Assembly (NCBI RefSeq): GCF_009494395.1 | Contig: NZ_VZCB01000060.1 | Location: forward strand, 19,082-83,081 | Length of the DNA: 64,000 bases | From: Segatella copri | GTDB lineage: Bacteria; Bacteroidota; Bacteroidia; Bacteroidales; Bacteroidaceae | Reading direction: 5' to 3' | In this document: positions 1-7,489 of the stretch, in pieces | Layout: each line of letters opens with the position of its first letter | How positions within the stretch are numbered: position 1 is the stretch's first letter | The notes under the pieces: model-generated | The model's input: the letters and a program-made list of their open reading frames with translations, nothing else | Databases searched by the model: none | What the model was told of the DNA's origin: nothing | Position numbers and translations under genes: made by a program

Positions 1-1575
1 CCTGCCTTGAAATCACCAGCCGATCTCGTCATTTACGAGCTCCACGTACGTGATTTCTCCATTTCTCCTACATCTGATTTGAAGTATAAGGGTAAGTATC
101 TTGCCCTTACAGAGCCTGGTGCCATCGAATATCTCAAGAACCTCGGCATCAATGCCATCCATTTCCAGCCGGTATTCGATTACGCATCAGTAGATGAAAC
201 CCAGCTCAACAAGCCACAGTTCAACTGGGGTTATGATCCAAAGAATTATAATGTGCCGGAAGGCAGTTATAGTACCGACCCATATTCTCCGGGAACCCGC
301 ATCAAGGAGTTCAAGGAGATGGTGATGGCGCTTCACAAGGCAGGCATCCGAGTGATTTTCGATGCCGTATACAACCATACTTTCGATATCAACGGCAGCA
401 ACTTCCAGCGTACTTATCCTGATTATTATTATCGCAAGACCAAGGATGGCAAGTACTCTGACGGCTCCGGCTGTGGAAACGAGACTGCTTCAGAAAAGGT
501 TTTGATGCGCCAGTTTATGCTGGAGAGCGTGAAGTATTGGATAGATGAATATCATATCGACGGTTTCCGTTTTGACCTGATGGGTGTGCATGATATCGAG
601 ACCATGCAGGCTATCCGTGAGTTGGTGAACCGTATTGATCCTAGCATCTATATCTATGGTGAGGGATGGAGCGCAGGCAGCTGTGCTTATCCTACCGAGA
701 AACTTGCCATGAAGGCGAATACCCACCAGCTCAATGGTATCGGTGCCTTCAGCGATGATATGCGTGATGCCCTCCGTGGTCCTTTCTCTGATGACCATAA
801 GGGTGCGCTTCTGGCTGGTCTTCCTGGACAGGAGGAGAGCCTGAAGTTCGGTATCGTGGGTGGCATCGCTCATCCGCAGGTGGATATGAACAAGGTGAAC
901 TATGACAAGAAGCCTTGGACCAACAACCCAACCGAGCAGATCAGTTATGTAAGCTGCCACGACGATATGTGTCTGGTAGATAGATTGAAGGCAAGTATCC
1001 CATCCCTGACAGATAAGAGTATCCCGGAGGAGATGCGTATTGCCGAGTTGCTTCGCATCGACCAGCTTGCACAGACCTGCGTCTTCACTTCCCAGGGTGT
1101 ACCTTTCATTCTTGCCGGTGAGGAGATGCTCCGCGACAAGAAGGGGGTTCACAACAGCTTCAACTCTCCAGACAGCATCAACCAGTTTACCTGGACCAAT
1201 CTGCAGAAGTATCCACAGGCATTCACCTTCTATAAGAATCTGATCCAGCTCCGCAAGAACCATCCAGCCTTCCGTCTTTCTACAGGCGATAAGGTACGTG
1301 AGCATCTGGAGTTTTTGTCTAATCAGGATGCCAACGGCAAGGAACAGAGCTGTCTCGTAGGTTTCCAGCTCAAGAACCTGGAAGGTATTGATGCCTGGAA
1401 GCATATCGTAGTCATCTATAATTTCAACAAGCAGACTAAGAAGATGCAGATTCCTGAAGGCAACTATACCGTGGCTTGCTGCAACGGAGTCATCAACGAG
1501 GAAGGTCTGGGCTTTATCTCCGGCAAGGAAGTAGAGGTTGCCCCTCAGTCTGCCTTGATTCTTTATCAGAAATAG
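1..1575 (+). CDS. pulA: Type I pullulanase (GH13_14), 5' end outside the window
   Basis: Debranching enzyme that hydrolyses alpha-1,6 bonds in pullulan, glycogen or amylopectin. The frame is open through base 1, so the N-terminal part, which normally carries CBM48/N-terminal modules, lies upstream. The visible part starts at the family motif VIYELHVRDFS and covers the whole (beta/alpha)8 barrel and the C-terminal beta domain. The GH13 catalytic triad is present: nucleophile Asp in GFRFDLMG (codon at 574), acid/base Glu in YGEGW (codon at 661) and the transition-state Asp in SCHDD (codon at 961). The SusA-like gene follows after 26 bases on the same strand, so the two are probably co-transcribed as the end of a starch/glycogen locus. 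Whether it is secreted cannot be judged without the N-terminus. Confidence 0.93.
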   Translation, partial: PALKSPADLVIYELHVRDFSISPTSDLKYKGKYLALTEPGAIEYLKNLGINAIHFQPVFDYASVDETQLNKPQFNWGYDPKNYNVPEGSYSTDPYSPGTRIKEFKEMVMALHKAGIRVIFDAVYNHTFDINGSNFQRTYPDYYYRKTKDGKYSDGSGCGNETASEKVLMRQFMLESVKYWIDEYHIDGFRFDLMGVHDIETMQAIRELVNRIDPSIYIYGEGWSAGSCAYPTEKLAMKANTHQLNGIGAFSDDMRDALRGPFSDDHKGALLAGLPGQEESLKFGIVGGIAHPQVDMNKVNYDKKPWTNNPTEQISYVSCHDDMCLVDRLKASIPSLTDKSIPEEMRIAELLRIDQLAQTCVFTSQGVPFILAGEEMLRDKKGVHNSFNSPDSINQFTWTNLQKYPQAFTFYKNLIQLRKNHPAFRLSTGDKVREHLEFLSNQDANGKEQSCLVGFQLKNLEGIDAWKHIVVIYNFNKQTKKMQIPEGNYTVACCNGVINEEGLGFISGKEVEVAPQSALILYQK

Positions 1576-1601
1576 TCTATATATATAATAAGGTGTAAAT
1601 T

Positions 1602-3527
1602 ATGAAAAAGATAATAGCTTCATTATTGCTTATGGGTAGCGCAATAAGTATGAACGCAGCGGTCAACGTAAGCCGCATAGAACCAACTGACTGGTATGTG
1701 GGCATGAAGGATGCTTCGCTCCAGCTGATGGTGTATGGCAAGGATATCAAGAATGCCGATGTTACGGTAGATTATCCTGGTGTGAAGGTGGATAGCATCG
1801 CCCGCCTCGATTCTCCTAACTATCTCCTTGTTTATCTCAATCTCGATGGCGCCAAGGCAGGAGAGATGACCCTCAATTTCAAGCAGGGCAAGCAGTCGAA
1901 GAAGGTGAAGTATGTGTTGAAGAACCGCGAGATGGCGGGAGACAAGCGCATCGGCTTCTCTAACAAGGATGTGCTCTACATGCTGATGCCTGACCGTTTT
2001 GCCAATGGAAATCTGAAGAACGATGCATTCAAGAACATGCGTGACAAGACCTGCGACCGCACGGCACCTAGTCTTCGTCATGGTGGTGACCTGGAGGGAA
2101 TCCGCCAGCACCTGGATTATTTCAGCCAGTTGGGCGTAACTGCCCTGTGGTTTACTCCGGTTTTGGAGAACGACAGTCCTAATGATGGCAAGAACAGTAC
2201 CTATCATGGTTATGCCACCACCAACTACTATCGTGTGGATCCACGCTTCGGAACCAATGCAGAGTATAAGCAACTCATTGATGAGGCTCACAAGAAGGGT
2301 CTGAAGATTGTGATGGATATGATTTTCAACCACTGCGGTTTCGATCATCCTTGGGTAGCCGATATGCCATCGAAGGATTGGTTCAATACTCCGGAGTGGC
2401 TTGCTCCTGAAAACCAGACTCCAGAGCATCAGAAGAATATCGGAACCATGGATGGTGCTGCCAAGGTAAATGACAAGTATCTCCAGACCAATTATAAGCT
2501 GACTCCAGTACTCGACCCATACGCCAGCAAGGTTGATCTCACAGAAACCGTGGATGGATGGTTTGTTCCATCTATGCCGGATTTGAACCAGCGCAATCCG
2601 CACGTCATCAAGTATCTGATTCAGAACAGTGAGTGGTGGATAGAGACCGTTGGCATCGATGGCATCCGCATGGATACCTATCCATACGCCGACCGTGATG
2701 CGATGGCACACTGGATGAAAGTGCTGGGCGAGGAATATCCTCACTTCAATACCGTAGGCGAGACTTGGGTAACCGAGCCTGCCTATACCGCCGCATGGCA
2801 GAAAGACAGCAAGCTCTCAGAAAAGAACAGCTATCTGCCTACCGTTATGGATTTCGCCTTCTTCGACCGCATCAATAGTGCGAAGAACGAGGAGACCGAT
2901 GACTGGTGGAATGGTATGAACCGTATCTACAATGTGTTCTGCTACGACTATCTCTATCCTAATCCAAAGAGCGTGATGGCATTCGTCGAGAATCACGATA
3001 CCGACCGCTTCCTGGGTGAAGGCAAGGATACTCTGGCATTGAAGCAGGCCTTGGCACTTCTCTTGACCGTAAACCGCACCCCGCAGCTCTATTACGGAAC
3101 TGAGGTGTTGATGAATGGTACCAAGAGCGTAACCGATGGCAATGTGCGCAAGGATTTCCCAGGCGGTTGGGCAGGTGACAAGCATAATGCCTTTACTGCC
3201 GAAGGAAGAACCCAGGCTGAAAACCAGATGTTCGACTGGCTCAGCCGATTATTGCATTGGCGTCAGGGCAACGAGGTTGTCACCAAGGGCAAGCAGACCC
3301 AGTTCTGTCCACAGAAGGGTGTGTATGTCATTGCCCGCCAGTATAAGGGAAAGAGCGTGATGACCATCATCAATGGCAAGAAGGAAGCCAACGAACTGAA
3401 TGTTTCCCGCTATGCTGAGATTATCGGTTCTCATGACAAGGCTACGGATGTTACAAACGGTCGCACCGTTCTGATCAACAAGAACGTGAAGCTCCGTCCT
3501 CGCCAGACTATGATACTTGAGTTCTAA
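1602..3527 (+). CDS. susA: SusA-like neopullulanase / cyclomaltodextrinase (GH13)
   Basis: Alpha-amylase family enzyme expected to degrade malto-oligosaccharides and pullulan, most likely in the periplasm as for Bacteroides SusA. The 641-residue protein starts with a signal peptide (MKKIIASLLLMGSAISMNAA). An N-terminal Ig-like domain (about residues 20-115) precedes the barrel, which begins at VLYMLMPDRFANG. Catalytic residues are Asp358 (GIRMDTYPY), Glu387 (TVGETWV) and Asp466 (ENHDTDRF). A C-terminal beta domain ends the protein. It sits 26 bases behind the pullulanase. A perfect hairpin terminator follows, separating it from the next locus. The gene symbol is by family resemblance; the exact substrate preference cannot be read from the sequence. 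Confidence 0.9.
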   Translation: MKKIIASLLLMGSAISMNAAVNVSRIEPTDWYVGMKDASLQLMVYGKDIKNADVTVDYPGVKVDSIARLDSPNYLLVYLNLDGAKAGEMTLNFKQGKQSKKVKYVLKNREMAGDKRIGFSNKDVLYMLMPDRFANGNLKNDAFKNMRDKTCDRTAPSLRHGGDLEGIRQHLDYFSQLGVTALWFTPVLENDSPNDGKNSTYHGYATTNYYRVDPRFGTNAEYKQLIDEAHKKGLKIVMDMIFNHCGFDHPWVADMPSKDWFNTPEWLAPENQTPEHQKNIGTMDGAAKVNDKYLQTNYKLTPVLDPYASKVDLTETVDGWFVPSMPDLNQRNPHVIKYLIQNSEWWIETVGIDGIRMDTYPYADRDAMAHWMKVLGEEYPHFNTVGETWVTEPAYTAAWQKDSKLSEKNSYLPTVMDFAFFDRINSAKNEETDDWWNGMNRIYNVFCYDYLYPNPKSVMAFVENHDTDRFLGEGKDTLALKQALALLLTVNRTPQLYYGTEVLMNGTKSVTDGNVRKDFPGGWAGDKHNAFTAEGRTQAENQMFDWLSRLLHWRQGNEVVTKGKQTQFCPQKGVYVIARQYKGKSVMTIINGKKEANELNVSRYAEIIGSHDKATDVTNGRTVLINKNVKLRPRQTMILEF

Positions 3528-3528
3528 A

Positions 3529-3582
3529 ACGCAAGTAGGTGCGATGGCAGACGCAAGTAGTTGCGATTGCCAACGCAAGTAT
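3529..3582. repeat. 22-bp tandem repeat, about 2.5 units
   Basis: Units start at 3529, 3551 and 3573 and share ACGCAAGTAG followed by TGCGAT. Each unit is two 11-bp halves (ACGCAAGTAG+1 and TGCGATGGCAG-like). It lies between the SusA-like stop codon and its terminator. Units abut without spacers. Confidence 0.75.
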
Positions 3583-3593
3583 ATTCCTATATG

Positions 3594-3638
3594 AACGTTC
3601 CTAGAGTTGTAATTTTACACATCTAGGAACGTTTTTTT
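3594..3638 (+). terminator. Rho-independent terminator after the SusA-like gene
   Basis: A perfect 12-bp stem (AACGTTCCTAGA at 3594-3605 with its complement at 3622-3633) is followed by a T run to 3638. Confidence 0.88.
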
Positions 3639-3673
3639 CTTGATAAAAATTCTTTGGTTTCATTTTTTCTTCG

Positions 3674-3681
3674 TACTTTTG
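3674..3681 (+). promoter_or_regulatory. Bacteroidetes -7 promoter box (TACTTTTG)
   Basis: TACTTTTG matches TAnnTTTG and starts the small-protein/regulator unit. Its position argues for translation starting at 3710, because the ATG at 3683 would lie at or before the transcription start. Confidence 0.65.
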
Positions 3682-3709
3682 CATGCAGAAGTACAAAAAC
3701 TTAATAAAA

Positions 3710-3916
3710 ATGTATAAGGAAATAGGCAAATGGTTCTTGGATGTTGCGAAGTATATAGTAACAGCATACGTTTTGACCACAATGTTTGTAAAGGTTGATT
3801 CAATCTTTGCTGCATTAGGGGCAATAGTCATCATGGTGATAATGTTTGCCATAGGTGTCTATTTCTTGCATAAAGATAATAATAACGATAAAAAAGATAA
3901 GGGAAAGGAGAAATAA
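3710..3916 (+). CDS. Small inner-membrane protein, DUF6722-like
   Basis: 68-residue protein with two hydrophobic segments (about residues 8-26 and 30-52) and a very polar, Lys/Asp-rich tail ending KKDKGKEK. The start MYKEIGKWFLDVAKY resembles the Bacteroidetes DUF6722 family as I remember it. An in-frame ATG at 3683 would add nine residues (MQKYKNLIK), but it sits directly behind the -7 box, so 3710 is preferred. It is the first gene of a run of four: the next ATG is 2 bases after its stop. That places it with the two microproteins and the regulator. Function unknown; the operon suggests an accessory to the membrane regulator, which is inference. Confidence 0.7.
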   Translation: MYKEIGKWFLDVAKYIVTAYVLTTMFVKVDSIFAALGAIVIMVIMFAIGVYFLHKDNNNDKKDKGKEK

Positions 3917-3918
3917 GT

Positions 3919-4017
3919 ATGGATGCAGGATTGTTAAGTATGTATGTCGCTCTTATGCTTTTAGGCTTAGGAATGATAGTATTTTCCAAAATTGAAGATA
4001 ATAAGAAAGGGAAGTAA
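3919..4017 (+). CDS. 32-residue single-pass membrane microprotein, copy 1
   Basis: Short ORF of 32 codons. The predicted product starts MDAGLLSMYVALMLLGLG, has one hydrophobic helix (about residues 4-22), and ends in a charged tail with the motif KIEDNKK. It is clearly a paralogue of the next ORF (MD-GLL-MY, then a helix, then KIED-K), and both are preceded by the same AAATAAGT just before ATGGAT. Conservation of the peptide while the DNA differs argues that both are translated. It starts 2 bases after the stop of the upstream membrane protein. No known family recognised; a role as a small partner of the downstream regulator is inference. Confidence 0.66.
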   Translation: MDAGLLSMYVALMLLGLGMIVFSKIEDNKKGK

Positions 4018-4024
4018 AATAAGT

Positions 4025-4129
4025 ATGGATTACGGATTATTAGGAATGTATATATTTCTGGCTTTGATTGCTGTTGGTTCTTTCATTTACGTTAAGATTG
4101 AAGACAGAAAAGAGCAAAAGAATAGTTAA
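4025..4129 (+). CDS. 34-residue single-pass membrane microprotein, copy 2, overlapping the regulator start
   Basis: Short ORF of 34 codons. The product starts MDYGLLGMYIFLALIAVG, with one hydrophobic helix (about residues 4-22) and a charged tail containing KIEDRKEQK. It is the duplicate of the ORF at 3919, 7 bases upstream. Its TAA stop shares its last A with the ATG of the regulator (TAATG), the arrangement of translational coupling. Two diverged copies with the same topology and motif suggest selection on the peptide. No family recognised. Confidence 0.68.
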   Translation: MDYGLLGMYIFLALIAVGSFIYVKIEDRKEQKNS

Positions 4130-7100
4130 TGACTAGATATATTTTTTCCATCATAGCAGCATTATTCATAACCTTGAGCAGTTTTGCGCAAGGCAGCCTT
4201 CCTAGTCGCTTTAATGTAAGTTACCTCAACATGGCAGCAGGAATGCCTAATAATTTTGCGGATGATATTTTCCAGGATTCATACGGCTTCGTCTGGATCA
4301 GTACACATGGTGGTGGACTGGTACGTTATGACGGATTCAATTATATGAACTTCAATCTGGGTTCATCCGGTATCAGTCTGCGAAGCAATAGCTGCCGCAA
4401 TGTCTATGAAGATCATTTCAAGCGCCTTTGGATAGCCTTCGAGGAAGGTCCGCAGGTGCTCGACCTCAAAACGATGCAGCCTATCATTCCACCTTGTGAG
4501 AATGAAAAAATAGAAGCTCAGCTCAACAAGGCACTCAAGAACCTTTGCACCCGAATGTATTGTGATGCAAAGGGCAATATATGGATGGTATCCATCAATA
4601 TCCTTACCCGTTTCGCTTTCAATGAAAAGGGAGAGGTAAGTAGTGTCTTATCTATCGATTATCCATTCAATGCTCCTGACTTCGGTCTTTGCGATGTGTA
4701 TCGCAATGGCACGGTGGTGATGTGCAATAATGGAGTGGTGAGTGAATTCTCTGTTCAAAACAACAGATTGGTGGCAAAGAACATCAGTTCTATGTTCTTA
4801 CCGCTTGATTACCGATATGCGGGAGCCGTCATTTCTTATCATGGAAAAATCTGGTTGGCTACCAACCGCGGCTTGTTTAATAGTGCCAAGCAGGAATTCC
4901 ACTGTTCGGCAACCGATCATTCCCTCCAGCATGAAGTAGTGACGAGTCTCGCCGTTTCTCCAGATGATAAGCTTCTGGTGGGTACTCTCTGTGGTGTAGA
5001 TATCATAGATGATAAGACAGGGAATATTGAGCATTGGAATTGTAACAGTGCAGTGAATCCATTGAGCAGTAACTTTGTGAACAGTCTGTTCTCTAATGAC
5101 GGACAGATATGGGTGGGTACTGAAACCGGTGGTGTAACCAAGTTGGCTCCACGCCAGTTGCAGTTGGAATTCTATCGCCATGACCCGGCTGATGCATCTA
5201 GTATTTCTCCTAATGCGGTCAATGCCATGTATGCAGCTGCCGATGGTACGCTATGGGTTGGTACCGTGGAGGGAGGTCTCAATGCCTTGGCTCCTCATTC
5301 CAAGACCTTTACGCATTATACGACCGCCAATTCCGGTTTGCCTCATAACAGTGTTTCTACGCTTGCTGCCGATAATCGTGGCAATCTGTGGATAGGAACC
5401 TGGGGTGCAGGTTTCGCGGTGATGAATCTGAAGCAGCCTGGCAAGATTACTCCTTTTGTGGTGGATAGCAAGTATCAGCGTCTGCTTCTGTTTGCTGGTG
5501 TCTCGGTTTACGATTCCGTGAATGATGGTATGTGGCTGGGAACCAATGACGGTCTTTTCTTCTATGACTTCAAGCGCCAGCAAATCATCGAACCGTTCAA
5601 GGGTAGCTTGAATGTGCGTGGTTGCATCGGTAGCTTGATAACTCCTCAAGGTAAACTCCTGATGGGTTGCGTGCAAGGTATGGTAGAAGTAGACTTGAAG
5701 TCTCGTCCTCATGGAAAGGGTGATTTCGCGGTTAAGTATCATCAGTATAAGCTTGATGACCCGAAGAGTGGGGTGATAGACAAAATTCTGTCCTTCTGTC
5801 TTGCCAAGAATGGTAAAATCTGGCTCGGCAGTAATGGTTATGGCTTATATTGCTATAACTATGATAAGGATGGTAAGACCCACGTGAAGTCGTTTACTAC
5901 CAATAATGGATTGGCGAATAATACCGTCAAGGGCATTGTGGAAGATAATCAGGGCATGTTGTGGATAGCCACAGACAACGGACTGTCTGTCTTTAATCCG
6001 AAGACGGAAACCTTCAGCAGTTTCTATCGGGAGGATGGTCTGCTCAGTTCCCAGTTCTATTTCAATGGAGCCATTCGCAATGCCAAGGGAGAAATCTTCC
6101 TGGGAACGGATCAGGGAATGATGGCGGTGCAGGGACTCAATCTTTCTGCTCTTTATGCGGGAAAACTGCGTTTTACCGAACTTCTGGTAGATAACCAGCC
6201 GGTTTTTGCCGGCAGTGATTATCTGGATGAGGATATCTCTATTGCCAGGAAGTTGAGTATCCATGAGAGCGATAAGTCTTTTACCATCAATTTCTCAGCA
6301 CTCAACTATGGCAGTGGAACTCAGGGAGTTTATCTCTATCGAATGACGGGGTATGAGAATGAATGGGTACAGCTCAAACCGGGGCAGCATAGTGTCCGGT
6401 ATTCTACTTTGCCTGCCGGTAATTATAAGTTTGAAGTGAAATATACGCCTTCTATCAATTCCGATAAGGAGCAGGTTATCTCTATTGATGTTACAGTGAC
6501 TCCTTATTTCTGGAAGAGCTGGTGGTTCGTTACACTTATAGTAATAGGTATCATAGCTCTGCTCCAATATGCTTATGTACGCCGTCTTAACAAGATGCGT
6601 GAACGGGAGGTAGAGGCGCTGTATCGACCTATCGAAGCGGCACTCAAGGACAGTGATGAACCGGAAAAGCTCCAGAGCCGCATACAGATGATTCTGCAAA
6701 ATCAGCAGCGTTATCAGGAAAGTCAGAAGAAGAGTATCGAAGCTGACAAGAAACAGGTTGTGGAGAATATGCATCCGTTCATGGAAGGCGTCATGGAGGT
6801 GATGGAGAAGAATTATGATAATTCCGAGTTTGGAGTTCAGGAACTTTCCGATGCGATGGGCATGAACCGAAGTGTACTGAGCAAGAAGTTGACTGCAGAA
6901 ACAGGCTTGCCTACTGCTCAGTTCATTCGAAACTATCGTCTGGATATTGCCAAGAAGATGATAGTTGATAATGGTGCCAATCGCAACATTACCGAGATAG
7001 CCTACCGGGTAGGTTTCAATGATCCGAAGTATTTCACCCGCTGTTTTACCAAGCAGTATGGAGTTTCACCTACATCTTTCAGGGATGCCCAAGAAGATGA

Positions 7101-7155
7101 AAAAGTGGATAAGATGGTAGATGAGAAACCGGATAAAGAGGAAAAATCAAATTAG
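4129..7155 (+). CDS. Membrane-spanning propeller/Y_Y_Y sensor fused to an AraC-type DNA-binding domain (no kinase)
   Basis: Predicted glycan-sensing transcription activator of 1008 residues. Order: signal peptide/anchor (residues 1-20); two periplasmic beta-propellers made of 'two-component regulator propeller' repeats (many LWIGT/MWIAT-type blades, about residues 30-690); a Y_Y_Y Ig-like domain (about 715-795); one transmembrane helix starting at Trp798; a charged coiled coil (about 820-880); and an AraC-family helix-turn-helix (about 885-983, with ITEIAYRVGFNDPKYFTRCF). Classical hybrid two-component regulators of this shape carry a histidine kinase, ATPase and receiver between the helix and AraC domain; none is present in the roughly 65-residue linker. 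It therefore resembles a one-step, SusR-like membrane regulator. The start overlaps the upstream microprotein stop. It probably controls the adjacent susCD operon and the GH51 gene. Confidence 0.88.
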   Translation: MTRYIFSIIAALFITLSSFAQGSLPSRFNVSYLNMAAGMPNNFADDIFQDSYGFVWISTHGGGLVRYDGFNYMNFNLGSSGISLRSNSCRNVYEDHFKRLWIAFEEGPQVLDLKTMQPIIPPCENEKIEAQLNKALKNLCTRMYCDAKGNIWMVSINILTRFAFNEKGEVSSVLSIDYPFNAPDFGLCDVYRNGTVVMCNNGVVSEFSVQNNRLVAKNISSMFLPLDYRYAGAVISYHGKIWLATNRGLFNSAKQEFHCSATDHSLQHEVVTSLAVSPDDKLLVGTLCGVDIIDDKTGNIEHWNCNSAVNPLSSNFVNSLFSNDGQIWVGTETGGVTKLAPRQLQLEFYRHDPADASSISPNAVNAMYAAADGTLWVGTVEGGLNALAPHSKTFTHYTTANSGLPHNSVSTLAADNRGNLWIGTWGAGFAVMNLKQPGKITPFVVDSKYQRLLLFAGVSVYDSVNDGMWLGTNDGLFFYDFKRQQIIEPFKGSLNVRGCIGSLITPQGKLLMGCVQGMVEVDLKSRPHGKGDFAVKYHQYKLDDPKSGVIDKILSFCLAKNGKIWLGSNGYGLYCYNYDKDGKTHVKSFTTNNGLANNTVKGIVEDNQGMLWIATDNGLSVFNPKTETFSSFYREDGLLSSQFYFNGAIRNAKGEIFLGTDQGMMAVQGLNLSALYAGKLRFTELLVDNQPVFAGSDYLDEDISIARKLSIHESDKSFTINFSALNYGSGTQGVYLYRMTGYENEWVQLKPGQHSVRYSTLPAGNYKFEVKYTPSINSDKEQVISIDVTVTPYFWKSWWFVTLIVIGIIALLQYAYVRRLNKMREREVEALYRPIEAALKDSDEPEKLQSRIQMILQNQQRYQESQKKSIEADKKQVVENMHPFMEGVMEVMEKNYDNSEFGVQELSDAMGMNRSVLSKKLTAETGLPTAQFIRNYRLDIAKKMIVDNGANRNITEIAYRVGFNDPKYFTRCFTKQYGVSPTSFRDAQEDEKVDKMVDEKPDKEEKSN

Positions 7156-7180
7156 TAAATTTTAAAATAGAATCCCAGAA

Positions 7181-7221
7181 AATAGGAATTGCTTGATATA
7201 GGTCAAGTGATTCCTATTTTT
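7181..7221 (+). terminator. Terminator after the regulator
   Basis: A 16-bp stem with two imperfect pairs (7181-7196 with 7203-7218), starting AATAGGAAT, is followed by a T run to 7221. It separates regulator transcription from the susC promoter. Confidence 0.82.
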
Positions 7222-7286
7222 GTATGTGTGGGAACACAGAGGGTGGATAAGTATGTAAATCAGCTAAAAATAAGATATTTATGCGT

Positions 7287-7322
7287 TTTGTCCACCTATA
7301 TTTTTCATTTGTCCACCCTATA
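7287..7322 (+). promoter_or_regulatory. Candidate operator: direct repeat TTTGTCCACC(C)TATA
   Basis: Two copies, 7287-7300 (TTTGTCCACCTATA) and 7308-7322 (TTTGTCCACCCTATA), are spaced 21 bases, about two helical turns. An inverted GGTGGATA lies at 7242. The second copy sits 31 bases upstream of the -7 box (counting from base 7307). The same motif occurs at the same distance in front of the GH51 gene. Direct repeats two turns apart suit a dimeric AraC-type activator. The rest of 7156-7489 (334 bases) holds the regulator terminator, the -7 box and a leader of about 140 bases. Confidence 0.7.
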
Positions 7323-7337
7323 ATTACTGATTAATTG

Positions 7338-7345
7338 TACTTTTG
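7338..7345 (+). promoter_or_regulatory. -7 promoter box of the susC operon (TACTTTTG)
   Basis: TACTTTTG matches TAnnTTTG. It gives a 5' leader of about 140 bases before the susC ATG at 7490. No clear -33 element at standard spacing is seen, consistent with activator dependence. Confidence 0.7.
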
Positions 7346-7489
7346 CCACCGAAAATTTGTGATGCGTATGGCTTTGCCCTGCGCTACTTACTTCCATCCG
7401 CAACCCCTAAAATGAGTAAACGGACGAAAGCAACTGCAAACTATAGAAATTAGAATAAACAAAAATACAAACCTAAAAATTGATAAGCA

